DNA of 64,000 nucleotides, taken from Rubrivirga litoralis (GTDB taxonomy: Bacteria > Bacteroidota > Rhodothermia > Rhodothermales > Rubricoccaceae). Made by a program: the position numbers and the translations under genes. Numbering within the stretch: the first letter of the stretch is position 1; every line of letters begins with the position of its first letter. Under the pieces are notes generated by a model. The model made no database searches. It had not been told where the DNA came from and worked only from the letters and a program-made list of their open reading frames with translations. This document shows positions 40,879-49,446 of the stretch, piece by piece. Location of the stretch: the NCBI RefSeq assembly GCF_031846415.1, contig NZ_JAVRHT010000001.1, positions 186,001 to 250,000 on the forward strand. The letters run 5' to 3'.

Positions 40879-41366
40879 TGCTCGGGGAGGGCGGGGAGGA
40901 CCTGGAACGGAACGACGGTGTCGTTGACCTTCAGCGTGTAGCTGCCGGCCGCGAAGGCGCCGTCGAGCGGGAGGTAGAACCGGAACGGCCGGACGACCGC
41001 CGCGCAGACCGTTTCGAGCGGCTGCCGCATGGCGAGCGTCGCCGTCACGTAGTGGCCCGCCCGCTCCTGACGAACGTCCGAGAGCGCCGAGCACGCGTCG
41101 GGAAACGCGCCCAGAACGACGGCCTCGACCGCCACGCCGTCGCCCGGGGCGGGGCGGCCCGCCGCGCGCACGCCGACGGAGTCGACGACGGCGGGGAAGG
41201 CGAGCGTGCGGACGGTGGTGTCGGGCGGGGCGAGCGCGACGGTCGTGCGGCCGCCGACCGCCCCGCCCACGCGGTACCCGTAGCGGTCGGGCGCGGCGGC
41301 CTCACCCGAGCCGCCGCAGGCGGTCAGGAGTAGGGCACCGCCGAGGAGGAGCGCGCGCGCCGTCAC
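40875..41366 (-). CDS. hypothetical lipoprotein (163 aa)
   Basis: Signal VTARALLLGGALLLTAC with lipidated Cys17, then a beta-rich domain (VALAPPDTTVRTLAFPAVVD, FYLPLDGAFAAGSYTLKVND) with a Cys pair (FPDACSAL, LETVCAAV). The ending resembles bacterial Ig- or protease-inhibitor-like sandwiches, but no family is recognised. GTG start overlaps the rsfS stop and its own stop overlaps the DUF423 start, so it is the middle of a coupled operon. Confidence 0.75.
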   Translation of the reverse strand: MTARALLLGGALLLTACGGSGEAAAPDRYGYRVGGAVGGRTTVALAPPDTTVRTLAFPAVVDSVGVRAAGRPAPGDGVAVEAVVLGAFPDACSALSDVRQERAGHYVTATLAMRQPLETVCAAVVRPFRFYLPLDGAFAAGSYTLKVNDTVVPFQVLPALPEQ

Positions 41367-41893
41367 GCGCCCTCCGGGTCCGCCCCGCCCTCGCCCATCT
41401 CGCCCTCGCCTGTCGCGCCCTCGTCTGTCTCGCCCGAGGGCGCGGCGGCGTTCGGCGGCGGCGTGCCCTCTTCGAGGAGCGCGGCCGTCGGGTGCTCGTC
41501 GGTGACGGTCTGGGTTGGGGCGTCGCCCCAGAGCCGCTCCAGGTCGTAGTGCGCCCTTAACTCGGTGTCGAACACATGGACGGCCAGGTCGAAGTAGTCG
41601 AGCACGATCCACCGGCTCGTCCCCGGCTGCCCCTCGCGCGAGACCGGCCGCTCGCCGGCCTCGGTCCGCAGCCGGTCGACCACGCCGTCCACGATGGCCT
41701 TGATCTGGAGGTCCGACTCGCCGGTCGCGAGCACGAAGTAGTCGACCTCGCCGGAGATCCCCCGGAGGTCCATGACGGCCACGTCGAGCGCCCGCTTGTC
41801 GAGGGCGGCGTCGAGCGCGAGTTGGGCGAGCACGCGGCCCGGCGTCGGTCCGGTGCGGGGCGGGCTCTGAGGCTGGGGCGAGGCGGAGGGCAT
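41363..41893 (-). CDS. rsfS: ribosome silencing factor RsfS (176 aa)
   Basis: RsfS/YbeB/Iojap protein that binds ribosomal protein uL14 and blocks subunit joining. Core at ~25-130: LALDAALDKRALDVAVMDL, GEVDYFVLATGESDLQIKAI, PGTSRWIVLDYFDLAVHVFD and HYDLERLWGDAP. It carries an extra acidic, low-complexity C-terminal tail of ~45 residues (ETDEGATGEGEMGEGG). Downstream of a LytR_C gene by 11 bp, an arrangement common for rsfS in Bacteroidota relatives. Confidence 0.93.
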   Translation of the reverse strand: MPSASPQPQSPPRTGPTPGRVLAQLALDAALDKRALDVAVMDLRGISGEVDYFVLATGESDLQIKAIVDGVVDRLRTEAGERPVSREGQPGTSRWIVLDYFDLAVHVFDTELRAHYDLERLWGDAPTQTVTDEHPTAALLEEGTPPPNAAAPSGETDEGATGEGEMGEGGADPEGA

Positions 41894-41904
41894 ACGGTCG
41901 GGGG

Positions 41905-42366
41905 CTAGTCGGAGGCGGGCGGGGCGGGGCGGTCGAAGGGGGCGAGCGCGGGGTAGTCGGCGCCCAGCGTGACGGTCACGTCGAGGGCGTAGTCGTTGGC
42001 GGGGCCGCCGGTGACGACGGCCTCGGGGCTGAGCCCGAGCGCCTGCGCCACGTGGCGCGCGTCGCCCGGGGTCCCGGCGCGGACGACGACGGTCGACGTG
42101 GGCTGGCGGTCGGCGTTCCCCAGGCCGACCACGTCGAAGCCGCGGCGGCGGAGGTGGGCCGTGGTCCGGGACGCGAGCCCGTCGACGACGGAGCCGTTGC
42201 GGACCTCGACCTTGATCCGGCTGAGGTCCTCGGCGACCTCGCGCGTCGGCGTCGTGCGGGGCACGAACGTCCGGCTCGCGAACCCGTAGAGGAGGACGAG
42301 GACGAGCACCCCGCCCGCGACGAGCGCCACGTTGAGGAGGCCGTCCGTTAGCCGCGAGTCGGCCAC
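41905..42366 (-). CDS. LytR C-terminal-domain membrane protein (153 aa)
   Basis: N-terminal transmembrane anchor (LLNVALVAGGVLVLVLLYGF) followed by a LytR_C-type domain: IKVEVRNGSVVDGLASRTTA, HLRRRGFDVVGLGNAD, STVVVRAG, VAQALGLSPEAV. GTG at 42366 is chosen, placing the anchor at residues ~9-28; it lies 4 nt after the stop of the upstream gene. Probably cell-envelope related. Heads a compact operon with rsfS, a lipoprotein and DUF423. Confidence 0.83.
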   Translation of the reverse strand: MADSRLTDGLLNVALVAGGVLVLVLLYGFASRTFVPRTTPTREVAEDLSRIKVEVRNGSVVDGLASRTTAHLRRRGFDVVGLGNADRQPTSTVVVRAGTPGDARHVAQALGLSPEAVVTGGPANDYALDVTVTLGADYPALAPFDRPAPPASD

Positions 42367-42370
42367 GGGG

Positions 42371-42988
42371 CTACCGGCCGTCGCGGAAGAAGAGGGCGTC
42401 GCCGTCGGACGGCGCGAACGTGGCCGAGAACCCGGTCCGCCCGTACGCCCGCCCATAGGCGCCGGGGCCGTATCCGTAGGCCCCGTAGCCGTAGCCCCGC
42501 CCGTAGCCGTACGGCGAGCCGTAGGTCCCGTGCGGGCTCTGCTGCACCCGGAGCTGGAACGTCATGTTCTCGGTCGGCCGGTAGGCCAGCTCGGCGTTGC
42601 GGAGGAACACGCGGACGTCGCTCGCCCCGTCGAACCCGAGCGCCGACTGCACGCCGGCCGAGCCGAACGGGCTGTGCGCCACGCCCACGTCGACGCGCCC
42701 CGCCAGCTTCGCCGACGGCTGCCAGCGGAGCGACGACGTGAACACGCCCAGGCCTACGCCGCCCGCGGGGCCGGACCCGTACGAGAGCTCGTAGGAGTGG
42801 CCCAGCTTGAGGGTCTCGGCGTTGAACAGCTTCCCGAGGCTGAGCCCGCCCGGGGCGTCGGTGAGCGCCACGGGCGCCTGCCGCCCGGGGAGATCGGCCG
42901 TCCGCTGGGCGGCGGCGGGCGTGGAGGCCGCGAGGGCGAGCGCGAGGACGGCCAGGAGCGCGAACGGGGGCGGGGCGGGGCGGCGCAT
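42371..42988 (-). CDS. exported hypothetical protein with Gly/Tyr-rich stretch (205 aa)
   Basis: Signal peptide MRRPAPPPFALLAVLALALA to AAAQ. A beta-rich region follows (GHSYELSYGSGP, SLRWQPSAKLAGRVDVGVAH, TFQLRVQQSP) that looks like part of an outer-membrane barrel, then a repetitive GYGRGYGYGAYGYGPGAYGR segment near the C-terminus. No family recognised. Probably first gene of the operon running to DUF423, divergent from the response-regulator gene. Confidence 0.75.
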   Translation of the reverse strand: MRRPAPPPFALLAVLALALAASTPAAAQRTADLPGRQAPVALTDAPGGLSLGKLFNAETLKLGHSYELSYGSGPAGGVGLGVFTSSLRWQPSAKLAGRVDVGVAHSPFGSAGVQSALGFDGASDVRVFLRNAELAYRPTENMTFQLRVQQSPHGTYGSPYGYGRGYGYGAYGYGPGAYGRAYGRTGFSATFAPSDGDALFFRDGR

Positions 42989-43180
42989 GGGCAGGGCGGG
43001 CGGGGCGGCCAGAATAACCTGGGGCGGGGCGGGACGTCGTCCAACGCCGGGCGCTCCAGAAGGTCCCCCAACGGCCCACGCCGGGCGGTGGTGCGCGGGG
43101 CGGGGCGGTGGAAGGGCCGCCCCGCCCGCGTGGTCGGCTCAGGACACGGAGCGGTAACACGCCGCGCGGCCGCCCCGCCC

Positions 43181-43188
43181 TAGCTTGA
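43181..43188 (+). promoter_or_regulatory. TAnnTTTG-like -7 box before the response regulator
   Basis: TAGCTTGA, 34 nt before the ATG at 43215. Confidence 0.35.
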
Positions 43189-43214
43189 CGGCCGCCCCGC
43201 CCGCCCCGCCCCCG

Positions 43215-43913
43215 ATGGCCCCCGAGACCGCCACGGTCCTCGTCGTCGACGACGAGCCCGACCTCGTCGAGCTGATCCAGTACGCGCTCGAGGCCCAGGG
43301 CTTCACCGTCCTCACGGCGGCCGACGGCGTCGAGGCGCTGGCGCTCGCCGAAGCCGAAAGGCCGGACCTCCTCGTCGTCGACATCATGATGCCGCGGATG
43401 GACGGGATCGCGCTGACGGCCCAGGTCCGCGAGCGCGGCGCGCTCCGGCTCACCCCGATCCTGATGCTGACGGCGCGGACCGACGAGCGCGACGAGATCG
43501 CGGGCCTCCAGGCCGGCGCCGACGACTACCTCCCGAAGCCGGTCTCGCCCAAGCGGCTCGTGAGCCGCGTGAAGGCGCTCCTGCGCCGCGTCGAGCGCGA
43601 GGACGGGGCGACGACGAGCCAGGTCCGCGTCCACGACCTCGTCGTCGACCGCGAGCGGTACGTCGTCGAGCGCCCAGACGCCGACGAGACGTTCCGGCTC
43701 CCGCGCAAGGAGTTCGAGCTCCTGTTCTTCCTGGCGAGCCACCCCGGCCGCGTGTTCGAGCGCGACGAGCTGCTCTCGGCCGTCTGGGGGCCGGACGTCG
43801 TCGTGGTCGACCGGACCGTCGACGTCCACGTGCGGAAGATCCGGGAGAAGATCGGGAGCGACTACATCGAGACGGTCAAGGGCGTGGGCTACCGGCTGGC
43901 CGAGGCCGTCTAG
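43215..43913 (+). CDS. OmpR/PhoB-family response regulator (232 aa)
   Basis: Receiver domain with acidic pair Asp12/Asp13, phospho-acceptor Asp56 in VVDIMMPRMDG, and the YLPKP lysine; then a winged-helix Trans_reg_C domain (FRLPRKEFELLFFLASHPGR, RDELLSAVWG, VDVHVRKIREKIG, IETVKGVGYRL). Full length. The partner histidine kinase follows 190 bp downstream, separated by a GGGTAC heptamer element. Order and domain types resemble PhoB-PhoR, but phosphate control is not demonstrated. Confidence 0.93.
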   Translation: MAPETATVLVVDDEPDLVELIQYALEAQGFTVLTAADGVEALALAEAERPDLLVVDIMMPRMDGIALTAQVRERGALRLTPILMLTARTDERDEIAGLQAGADDYLPKPVSPKRLVSRVKALLRRVEREDGATTSQVRVHDLVVDRERYVVERPDADETFRLPRKEFELLFFLASHPGRVFERDELLSAVWGPDVVVVDRTVDVHVRKIREKIGSDYIETVKGVGYRLAEAV

Positions 43914-43925
43914 AGCAACGTGCAG

Positions 43926-44025
43926 GTGGGTACAGGGTACTCGGTACAGGGTACGCGAGCGCCGAGGTCAGATCGGGCCGTACCTCGTACCCGGTACTCC
44001 GTACCCACCCGAAGTACCCACCCGA
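43926..44025. repeat. heptamer inverted-repeat element, GGGTAC type
   Basis: Left arm in 7-nt units TGGGTAC AGGGTAC TCGGTAC AGGGTAC. Right arm CGTACCT CGTACCC GGTACTC CGTACCC, then an extra ACCCGAAGTACCCACCCG. It lies between the response-regulator and kinase genes, so it is within their probable transcript. Confidence 0.8.
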
Positions 44026-44103
44026 AAGGAGCTCCAGGGCGCCGGGCGGGGCGGAGTATCCTGCGCCCGCCCCGCCCCGCGGAGCCGCCCCGCCCCGAGC
44101 GCG

Positions 44104-45237
44104 ATGCCCGCCCCGCCCCGCTTCCACCGCCTGTCCCTCCGCGTCGCCGTGGCCGTGGCCGGCGCGGTCGCGGTCGCCGGCGTCGCGGGCGCCCTCGCGC
44201 TCGGCGCGGGCGGGGCGGGCGCGGTCGCAGGGCTCGCGCTGGCAGCTGTCGCCGGCGTGGCCACGTACGTGGCCGTCTCGCGCCAGGTGGCCGAGCGCCT
44301 CGACCTGGCGCGGCGGACGCTCCGCGACGCCCGCAAGCGGCGGTTCGACGCGCTCGCCCGGCTCCCGGGCACCCGCCGCGACGACCGCGACGAGCTCGAC
44401 GCGCTCACCCGTCAAGTCGGGCGGGCGGGGCGGGCTCTCCAGGAGGAGATCAAGCGGCTCGAACGCGTCGAGAGCTATCGCCGCGAGTTCCTGGGCGACG
44501 TGAGCCACGAGCTCCGCACGCCCATCTTCGCGATCGCCGGGTTCGCCGAGACGCTCCTCGACGGCGCCCTCGACGACGACCGCGTGCGGCGGCGGTTCGT
44601 CGAGAAGGTGCTCTCGAACGCGCGCCGCCTCGAAACCTTGACGCGCGACCTCTCCGACATCTCGAAGCTCGAAACCGGCCAGCTCGTGCTCGACCGGGCC
44701 GCCTTCGACCTCGCCGCGGTCCTAGCCGACGTGGTCGACGGCCTGGAGCCGGCCGCTGCCGCGCGCGGCGTCGGGCTCGCGGCCCGCCCCGCCCCCGGCC
44801 TCCCGCCGGTCGTGGGCGACCGCGACCGCGTGCGGCAGGTGCTGGCGAACCTGGCCGAGAACGCGCTCAAGTACAACGAGCGGGGCGGCTCGGTCGAGCT
44901 CACGGCCCGGCTCCGCCCGACCGGCGAGGTCCGCGTGGCCGTGGTCGACGACGGGATCGGGATCCCGGCCGACGCGCTCCCGCGCCTGACCGACCGCTTT
45001 TTCCGGGTCGACAAAAGCCGGTCGCGGGCCGAGGGCGGGACCGGGCTCGGGCTGGCCATCGTCAAGCACCTCCTCGAAGCCCACGACCAGCGGCTCGACG
45101 TCGAGAGCCGCGTCGGCTATGGGTCGACGTTCTCGTTCGCGCTCCCCGCGGCCGCCCCGCCCTCGGCGGCCTCGGACGACGCCGCTGAGGCCGGCACGGC
45201 GGGCGGGGCGGTCGGGCGGGGCGGAACTCGGTCCTGA
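44104..45237 (+). CDS. sensor histidine kinase, PhoR-like (377 aa)
   Basis: Two closely spaced membrane helices (about 15-35 and 38-57) with almost no periplasmic loop, a HAMP-like/linker coil (ELDALTRQVGRAGRALQEEI), HisKA with the phospho-His in LGDVSHELRTPIFAIAGF, and HATPase_c with NALKYNERGG (N box), VDDGIGIP (G1) and GGTGLGLAIVKHLLEAH (G2). Full length. Partner of the preceding response regulator. With essentially no sensory loop it may sense within the membrane or through partners (inference). Confidence 0.93.
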   Translation: MPAPPRFHRLSLRVAVAVAGAVAVAGVAGALALGAGGAGAVAGLALAAVAGVATYVAVSRQVAERLDLARRTLRDARKRRFDALARLPGTRRDDRDELDALTRQVGRAGRALQEEIKRLERVESYRREFLGDVSHELRTPIFAIAGFAETLLDGALDDDRVRRRFVEKVLSNARRLETLTRDLSDISKLETGQLVLDRAAFDLAAVLADVVDGLEPAAAARGVGLAARPAPGLPPVVGDRDRVRQVLANLAENALKYNERGGSVELTARLRPTGEVRVAVVDDGIGIPADALPRLTDRFFRVDKSRSRAEGGTGLGLAIVKHLLEAHDQRLDVESRVGYGSTFSFALPAAAPPSAASDDAAEAGTAGGAVGRGGTRS

Positions 45238-45274
45238 CCCTGCCGGGTACGACGGCCTCACCGACGGCCGCCCC

Positions 45275-45736
45275 GTGACCCTCGCCGACCTTATCCAGCA
45301 GCACGAGTTCGCGTCGCCCGCGCAAGAGGCCGTCCTGAACGTGTTCGCGACCGAGTCGTGGGTATCGGGCGAGATCGCCGCAGCGCTCGCGCCGCACGGC
45401 GTCACCGAGGCTCAGTACAACGTGCTCCGCATCCTCCGCGGCAGCCACCCCGCCCGCCTCGCGTGCTCCGACATCGGCGACCGCCTCGTCGACCGGACGC
45501 CCGACGTGACGCGGCTGCTGGTCCGGCTCGAAAAGCACGGGCTCGTCGAGCGCCGCCGCGCCGAGCACGACCGCCGCGTGGTCGAGGTCGCCATCACGCC
45601 GGACGGGCTCGACACGCTCGCGACGCTCGACGGCCCGGTCGACCGCGTCATGGAGGCCGTCACGGAGCACCTCTCGGACGACGACCTGGCTACGCTCTCG
45701 GCGCTCCTGGAGCGGATGCGGGCGGGCCAACAGTAG
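45275..45736 (+). CDS. MarR-family transcriptional regulator (153 aa)
   Basis: Winged-helix repressor/activator: GVTEAQYNVLRILRG, LACSDIGDRLVDRTPDVTRL as recognition helix, VRLEKHGLVERRRAEHDRRV as wing, flanked by dimerisation helices. GTG start at 45275; no ATG nearby. It follows the kinase by 37 bp in the same direction and could be cotranscribed. Ligand and targets unknown. Followed by a strong hairpin. Confidence 0.88.
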   Translation: MTLADLIQQHEFASPAQEAVLNVFATESWVSGEIAAALAPHGVTEAQYNVLRILRGSHPARLACSDIGDRLVDRTPDVTRLLVRLEKHGLVERRRAEHDRRVVEVAITPDGLDTLATLDGPVDRVMEAVTEHLSDDDLATLSALLERMRAGQQ

Positions 45737-45737
45737 A

Positions 45738-45769
45738 ACGGGCCGCCCCCGTCGTGAGGGGCGGCCCGT
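45738..45769 (+). terminator. hairpin after the MarR gene
   Basis: Perfect 12-bp stem ACGGGCCGCCCC (45738-45749) / GGGGCGGCCCGT (45758-45769), loop of 8 nt, starting right after the stop. It could also serve the convergent gene ending at 45794. Confidence 0.75.
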
Positions 45770-45793
45770 GCGTCGTCGGGGGCGGGGCGGCGG

Positions 45794-46252
45794 CTACCAG
45801 CGGGGCTCGCCGCGGACGGCGGAGAGCTGGGCGGCGGCGCCGGCGGCCTCGGGCGAGAACGTCCCCACCCAGACCGCGTAGGGGCCGGCGTCGGCGCGGG
45901 CGAAGCTCACGCCCGGGTTGCTCCCGTTGGCGTCGTCGCTGCAGTGCCAGCGGCCGGCGGGGTCCGCGATCAGGATCGTCGTGTCGATGTCCGAGGTCGC
46001 GTAGATCGCGAGCGGCCCGCCGCCCTCGGCCTGGACGACGGCCGTCGGCGCGTCGTTCGTGATGAACCCGGAGCACCCGCTGCCGGGGACCCCGTTGCGG
46101 TCGGGGCCGCCGGCTTGGATGGACATCGAGGCCGGTTCGGCTGCGGCCGTGAGCGTCCCCGCCTTCGGGGCCGCCTTGGAGTTGGGCTGCGCCTGGGCGG
46201 GGAGGGCCGCGAAGAGGAGGCCGGCAAAGGCAAGGAGGAGCGAAACGCGCAT
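45794..46252 (-). CDS. secreted paired-cysteine module protein, one module (152 aa)
   Basis: Signal peptide MRVSLLLAFAGLLFAALPAQ to AQ, then a single copy of a module that is present four times in the next gene: GSGCSGFI (Cys60), hydrophobic strands, TTILIADPAGRWHCSDDANG (Cys104), GPYAVWVGTF. The C...CxDD pattern and ending VWVGTF are shared by all five modules. Resembles PPC-like (bacterial pre-peptidase) beta-sandwich domains; ligand unknown. Downstream of its four-module paralogue on the same strand. Confidence 0.78.
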   Translation of the reverse strand: MRVSLLLAFAGLLFAALPAQAQPNSKAAPKAGTLTAAAEPASMSIQAGGPDRNGVPGSGCSGFITNDAPTAVVQAEGGGPLAIYATSDIDTTILIADPAGRWHCSDDANGSNPGVSFARADAGPYAVWVGTFSPEAAGAAAQLSAVRGEPRW

Positions 46253-46372
46253 GGCCGTGGTGTGGGGAGCCCGGAGGAAAGGGAGCCGAGGAAACGCCAG
46301 GCCGATGCTCCTGGTGCCCCGCCGCGCAGGGCTCACGAAAGGGTCACGCGCGCCGCCCCGCCCGTGCTCGCC

Positions 46373-48121
46373 CTACTCGCCGCCCCGCTCCACGCGGAGC
46401 CGGGCGGGCGTGGGCGCCGGCAGGCGCGAGAACGTCCCGACCCAGACCGACGCCGCCCCGCCCGCGGCGTCGACCGTGACGCTCGGGTCGGTCCCGTCGG
46501 CGTCGTCGCTGCACGTCCACGCCCCGTCGGCCGTCCGAACGACGAGCGTGAGGTCGGTGCCGGCCGTGGCAGAGATCGTGAGCGGGCCGGAGCCCTGGAC
46601 CTCGGCCGCCGGCCGTTCGCTGAGGAAGCCGCGGCACACGTCGCCGTCGACCGGGTTGGAGACCGGGCCGCCGGCGAGGACCGCGGCCTCGGTCTCGAGC
46701 GCGCTCACCACGACGGCCGCCCCGCCCGGCCGGATCGCGTCGCCCGCGTAGGAGCCCGGCGACTGCGGGGTCGACTCGACGGCGCTCGCCGGGTCGTCTT
46801 CGACGGCGAGCGCGCCGGGCGTCGCCGCGACCGCGACCGCGACGGGCGCCGTGGCCGGACCGAACGTCCCCACCCAGGTGAGGTAGTCTCCGGGCTCCGT
46901 CTCGTCGAACTGGACGGCGGGGTCGAGCCCTTGGGAGTCGTCGCTGCACAGCCACGTCCCGCCCGGCGTCCGCACGGTGAGGGCGAGGTCCGCGTCGCTG
47001 GCGGCCGTCGCCGCTACGGTGACCGGCCCCTCGACATCGAAACGAAGCGCCGTCGTCGGCGCGACGTCGAGGTAGCCCGTGCAGGCGCGGCCGCTGACGG
47101 GGTTGGGGCTCGTGGGCTGGATCAGGTAAGCGGCCTCGACGGGCTCGGCGCCCAGCACGAGCGGGGCGGGGCGGGCGTCCAGGTCGAGCACGGTGTACGT
47201 CCCCTCCGAGTACGGCAGGTTCCGCGCCCGCTCGTCGAGGACGCTCTCGGGCACCGTCTCGGACAGGACGAGCCGCGCGTCGACGGGCTCCGGGTCCCCG
47301 TTCGTCGTCCCCAGCCAGACCGCGTAGTCGCCCGCGGCGGCGTCGTCCACGACGACGGGCAGCGCCAGGGCGTAGCCGCCGTCGCTGCACAGGACCGTCC
47401 CGTCAGGAGTCTGGACGAGGACCGCGAGGACGTCGTCGCCCGGGGTCGACGCCGCGACCACGAGCGGGGCGGCCTCGGCCGCCGTGTACCGCACGCGCGC
47501 CGTCGGCCGCGCGGCGTCGACGAACCCCCGGCACTCCGAGCCGAGGGAGCCGATCCAGTCCGCCCCGCCCGCCTGGACGGCGATCTCGATGGAGCCGCGG
47601 TCGGCCTCGAACCCGGCGGCCGCGTCGACGTCGCCCGCCGCGGGCGGGGCGGTGGCGTCGAGGGCCAGCGCCGGGGCCGCGCCGGCGTAGAGGGCCACGG
47701 CGGGCTCGTCCGGGTCGGACGCGTACGAGCCGACCCAGACCGCGTAGCGCCCGGCGGCCGCCCCGCCCACGGTGACAACCGGCATGAGTCCCTCGGCGTC
47801 GTCGTTGCACGTCCACGACCCGTCCGGCTGGGCCACGAGCAACGTCGCGTCGAACGCGGCCCGCGTCCACACGCTAAAGTCGCCGCCGCCCCAGTCCACG
47901 ACGGCGTCGGGCGCGCTGGGGTCGACGACGCCGGTGCAGCCCGGCACCTCGTTGTCGACCCGGGCGCGGACGTCGAACGCGACGCGCGCCGCCTCCCCCG
48001 GCGCCGGCGCGAGCGCCCCGTGCGCGGGCGGGGCGGCCGTCTGCATCGGCTGGGCCGAGGCGGAGCCGGCGAGGAGGGCGAGCCCGAGGAGGGCCGACGA
48101 GAGGGCGGGGCGGAGAGACAC
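46373..48121 (-). CDS. secreted paired-cysteine module protein, four tandem modules (582 aa)
   Basis: Signal peptide (SSALLGLALLAGSASAQ) and four modules at about residues 60-134, 189-273, 341-421 and 489-564. Each has CxG(F/Y/V) near its start, a central TPDGxWxC(S/N)DD-like segment and an ending YAVWVG. Cys pairs: 62/105, 197/245, 347/392, 496/537, probably one disulfide per module. The CxDD and DG loops could bind a metal. No enzymatic motif. GTG at 48121 preferred; an ATG at 48151 would add ten residues. Tandem growth from the one-module neighbour, or loss to it, is likely. Confidence 0.8.
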   Translation of the reverse strand: MSLRPALSSALLGLALLAGSASAQPMQTAAPPAHGALAPAPGEAARVAFDVRARVDNEVPGCTGVVDPSAPDAVVDWGGGDFSVWTRAAFDATLLVAQPDGSWTCNDDAEGLMPVVTVGGAAAGRYAVWVGSYASDPDEPAVALYAGAAPALALDATAPPAAGDVDAAAGFEADRGSIEIAVQAGGADWIGSLGSECRGFVDAARPTARVRYTAAEAAPLVVAASTPGDDVLAVLVQTPDGTVLCSDGGYALALPVVVDDAAAGDYAVWLGTTNGDPEPVDARLVLSETVPESVLDERARNLPYSEGTYTVLDLDARPAPLVLGAEPVEAAYLIQPTSPNPVSGRACTGYLDVAPTTALRFDVEGPVTVAATAASDADLALTVRTPGGTWLCSDDSQGLDPAVQFDETEPGDYLTWVGTFGPATAPVAVAVAATPGALAVEDDPASAVESTPQSPGSYAGDAIRPGGAAVVVSALETEAAVLAGGPVSNPVDGDVCRGFLSERPAAEVQGSGPLTISATAGTDLTLVVRTADGAWTCSDDADGTDPSVTVDAAGGAASVWVGTFSRLPAPTPARLRVERGGE

Positions 48122-48191
48122 AGGCGAGGAGACGAGTGGGCGGGGCGGCAAAAGGTCGGTCCGCCCCGCCCGGAATAAGGCGGGGAACAGG

Positions 48192-48228
48192 CCAAGAAAA
48201 AGGGCGCCCCAGCTGTGCCGGGGCGCCC
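48192..48228 (-). terminator. intrinsic terminator after ilvE
   Basis: On the minus strand a perfect 9-bp stem GGGCGCCCC / GGGGCGCCC with a 9-nt loop is followed by TTTTT (complement of 48197-48201), 20 nt after the ilvE stop. One of the two classical U-tract terminators in the window. Confidence 0.88.
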
Positions 48229-48248
48229 AACGTTGCAGGAGACGAGGG

Positions 48249-49229
48249 TTAGGCCGTCTCTCCGACGGTCGGCGTGCCGCTCGTCGCCGCGCCGTCGCCG
48301 GCCGCCCCGCCCGGCGCCTCGCGGGCGAACGTGAGCCAGCCGCGCGGGTTGGCCGTGTCGCGGAGCGCCTCGAAGTAGGCCGTCTGGAGCTCCTCCGTGA
48401 CCGGCCCGCGCCGGCCCTCGCCGACCTGGTAGTGGTCGACCGAGCGGATGGGCGTGACCTCGGCGGCCGTGCCCGTGAAGAACATCTCGTCGGCGAGGTA
48501 GAGCGCCTCGCGGGGGAGGATCTTCTCCTCGACCGTGTAGCCGCGCTCGCGGGCGATCTGCATGACCGAGTCGCGCGTGATGCCGGGCAGGATCGACATG
48601 GTCGACGGCGCCGTCATGATCACGTTGTCGCGGACGAGGAACAGGTTCTCGCCCGACCCTTCGGAGAGGTAGCCGTCCACGCTCAGCGCGATGCCCTCGG
48701 AGTAGCCGTTGAGCACGGCCTCCATCTTGATCAGGCTCCCGCCGAGGTAGTTGCCGCCGGCCTTCGCCATCGCCGGCAGCGTGTTCGGGGCAGGGCGGTT
48801 CCACGACGACACCTGCACGTCGACGCCCTGCTCGACGGCCTCGTCGCCGAGGTACTGGCCCCACTCCCACACCGCGACGACGACCTCGACCGGGGCGCCG
48901 AGCGGGTTCACGCCCATCTTCCCGTGCCCGCGGAACGCGACCGGGCGGATGTAGCACGCGTCGAGCCCGCTGTCGGCCACCGTCCCGACGACGGCCTCGC
49001 ACAGCTCGTCGACGCTGTAGCCCAGGTCCATCCGGTGGATCTTGGCCGAGTCGACGAGCCGGCGCATGTGCTCGCGGAGCCGGAAGACGGCCGGGCCGCG
49101 GTCGGTGTCGTACGCCCGGATCCCCTCGAACACGGACGACCCGTAATGGACGACGTGGGAGAGGACGTGGATGGTGGCGTCGTCGTGGGCGACGAGCTCG
49201 CCGTTGAACCAGATGCGGGGCGTCGACAT
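48249..49229 (-). CDS. ilvE: branched-chain amino acid aminotransferase (326 aa)
   Basis: Fold-type IV PLP aminotransferase for the last step of Leu/Ile/Val synthesis. Seen: IWFNGELVAHDDATIHVLSH, GSSVFEGIRAY, the arginine loop YIRPVAFRGHGKMGV, Schiff-base Lys156 in AMAKAGGNYLG, EGIALSVDGYLSEGSGENLF and FFTGTAAEVTPI. A GGGCGGGGCGG-derived Gly/Ala tail follows. Start ATG 49229 matches family N-termini. Own terminator. A palindromic GGAAGCGCTTCC lies 107 bp upstream. Confidence 0.95.
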   Translation of the reverse strand: MSTPRIWFNGELVAHDDATIHVLSHVVHYGSSVFEGIRAYDTDRGPAVFRLREHMRRLVDSAKIHRMDLGYSVDELCEAVVGTVADSGLDACYIRPVAFRGHGKMGVNPLGAPVEVVVAVWEWGQYLGDEAVEQGVDVQVSSWNRPAPNTLPAMAKAGGNYLGGSLIKMEAVLNGYSEGIALSVDGYLSEGSGENLFLVRDNVIMTAPSTMSILPGITRDSVMQIARERGYTVEEKILPREALYLADEMFFTGTAAEVTPIRSVDHYQVGEGRRGPVTEELQTAYFEALRDTANPRGWLTFAREAPGGAAGDGAATSGTPTVGETA

Positions 49230-49335
49230 GGGCGGGGGGGAGGGTGGGGAAGGGCCGGACGGCCTGCGGGGGCGGGGTGGGTGTCCCGAGCCTGCGGAGC
49301 CGTTTGGCAGGGGGAAGATAGGGGAGGCCGCTTTC

Positions 49336-49347
49336 GGAAGCGCTTCC
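49336..49347. promoter_or_regulatory. LacI-type operator-like palindrome upstream of ilvE
   Basis: Perfect 12-bp palindrome GGAAGCGCTTCC, same AAGCGCTT core as the susC and amylase sites. It may place ilvE under the same regulator or a related one. Confidence 0.4.
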
Positions 49348-49388
49348 ATCGGAATTCAGTCGCCCTCTTCGCACCGGAGGACGGCCCG

Positions 49389-49432
49389 CCCCGCCCCGCC
49401 GTTCCGGCCCGCCCGCGGCGGGCGGGGCGGGG
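49389..49432 (-). terminator. GGGCGGGG-motif hairpin after the GT2 gene
   Basis: CCCCGCCCCGCC (49389-49400) pairs with GGCGGGGCGGGG (49421-49432), loop 20 nt, starting 15 nt after the GT2 stop. No U tract. Confidence 0.55.
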
Positions 49433-49446
49433 TGGTCACAGAGCGG

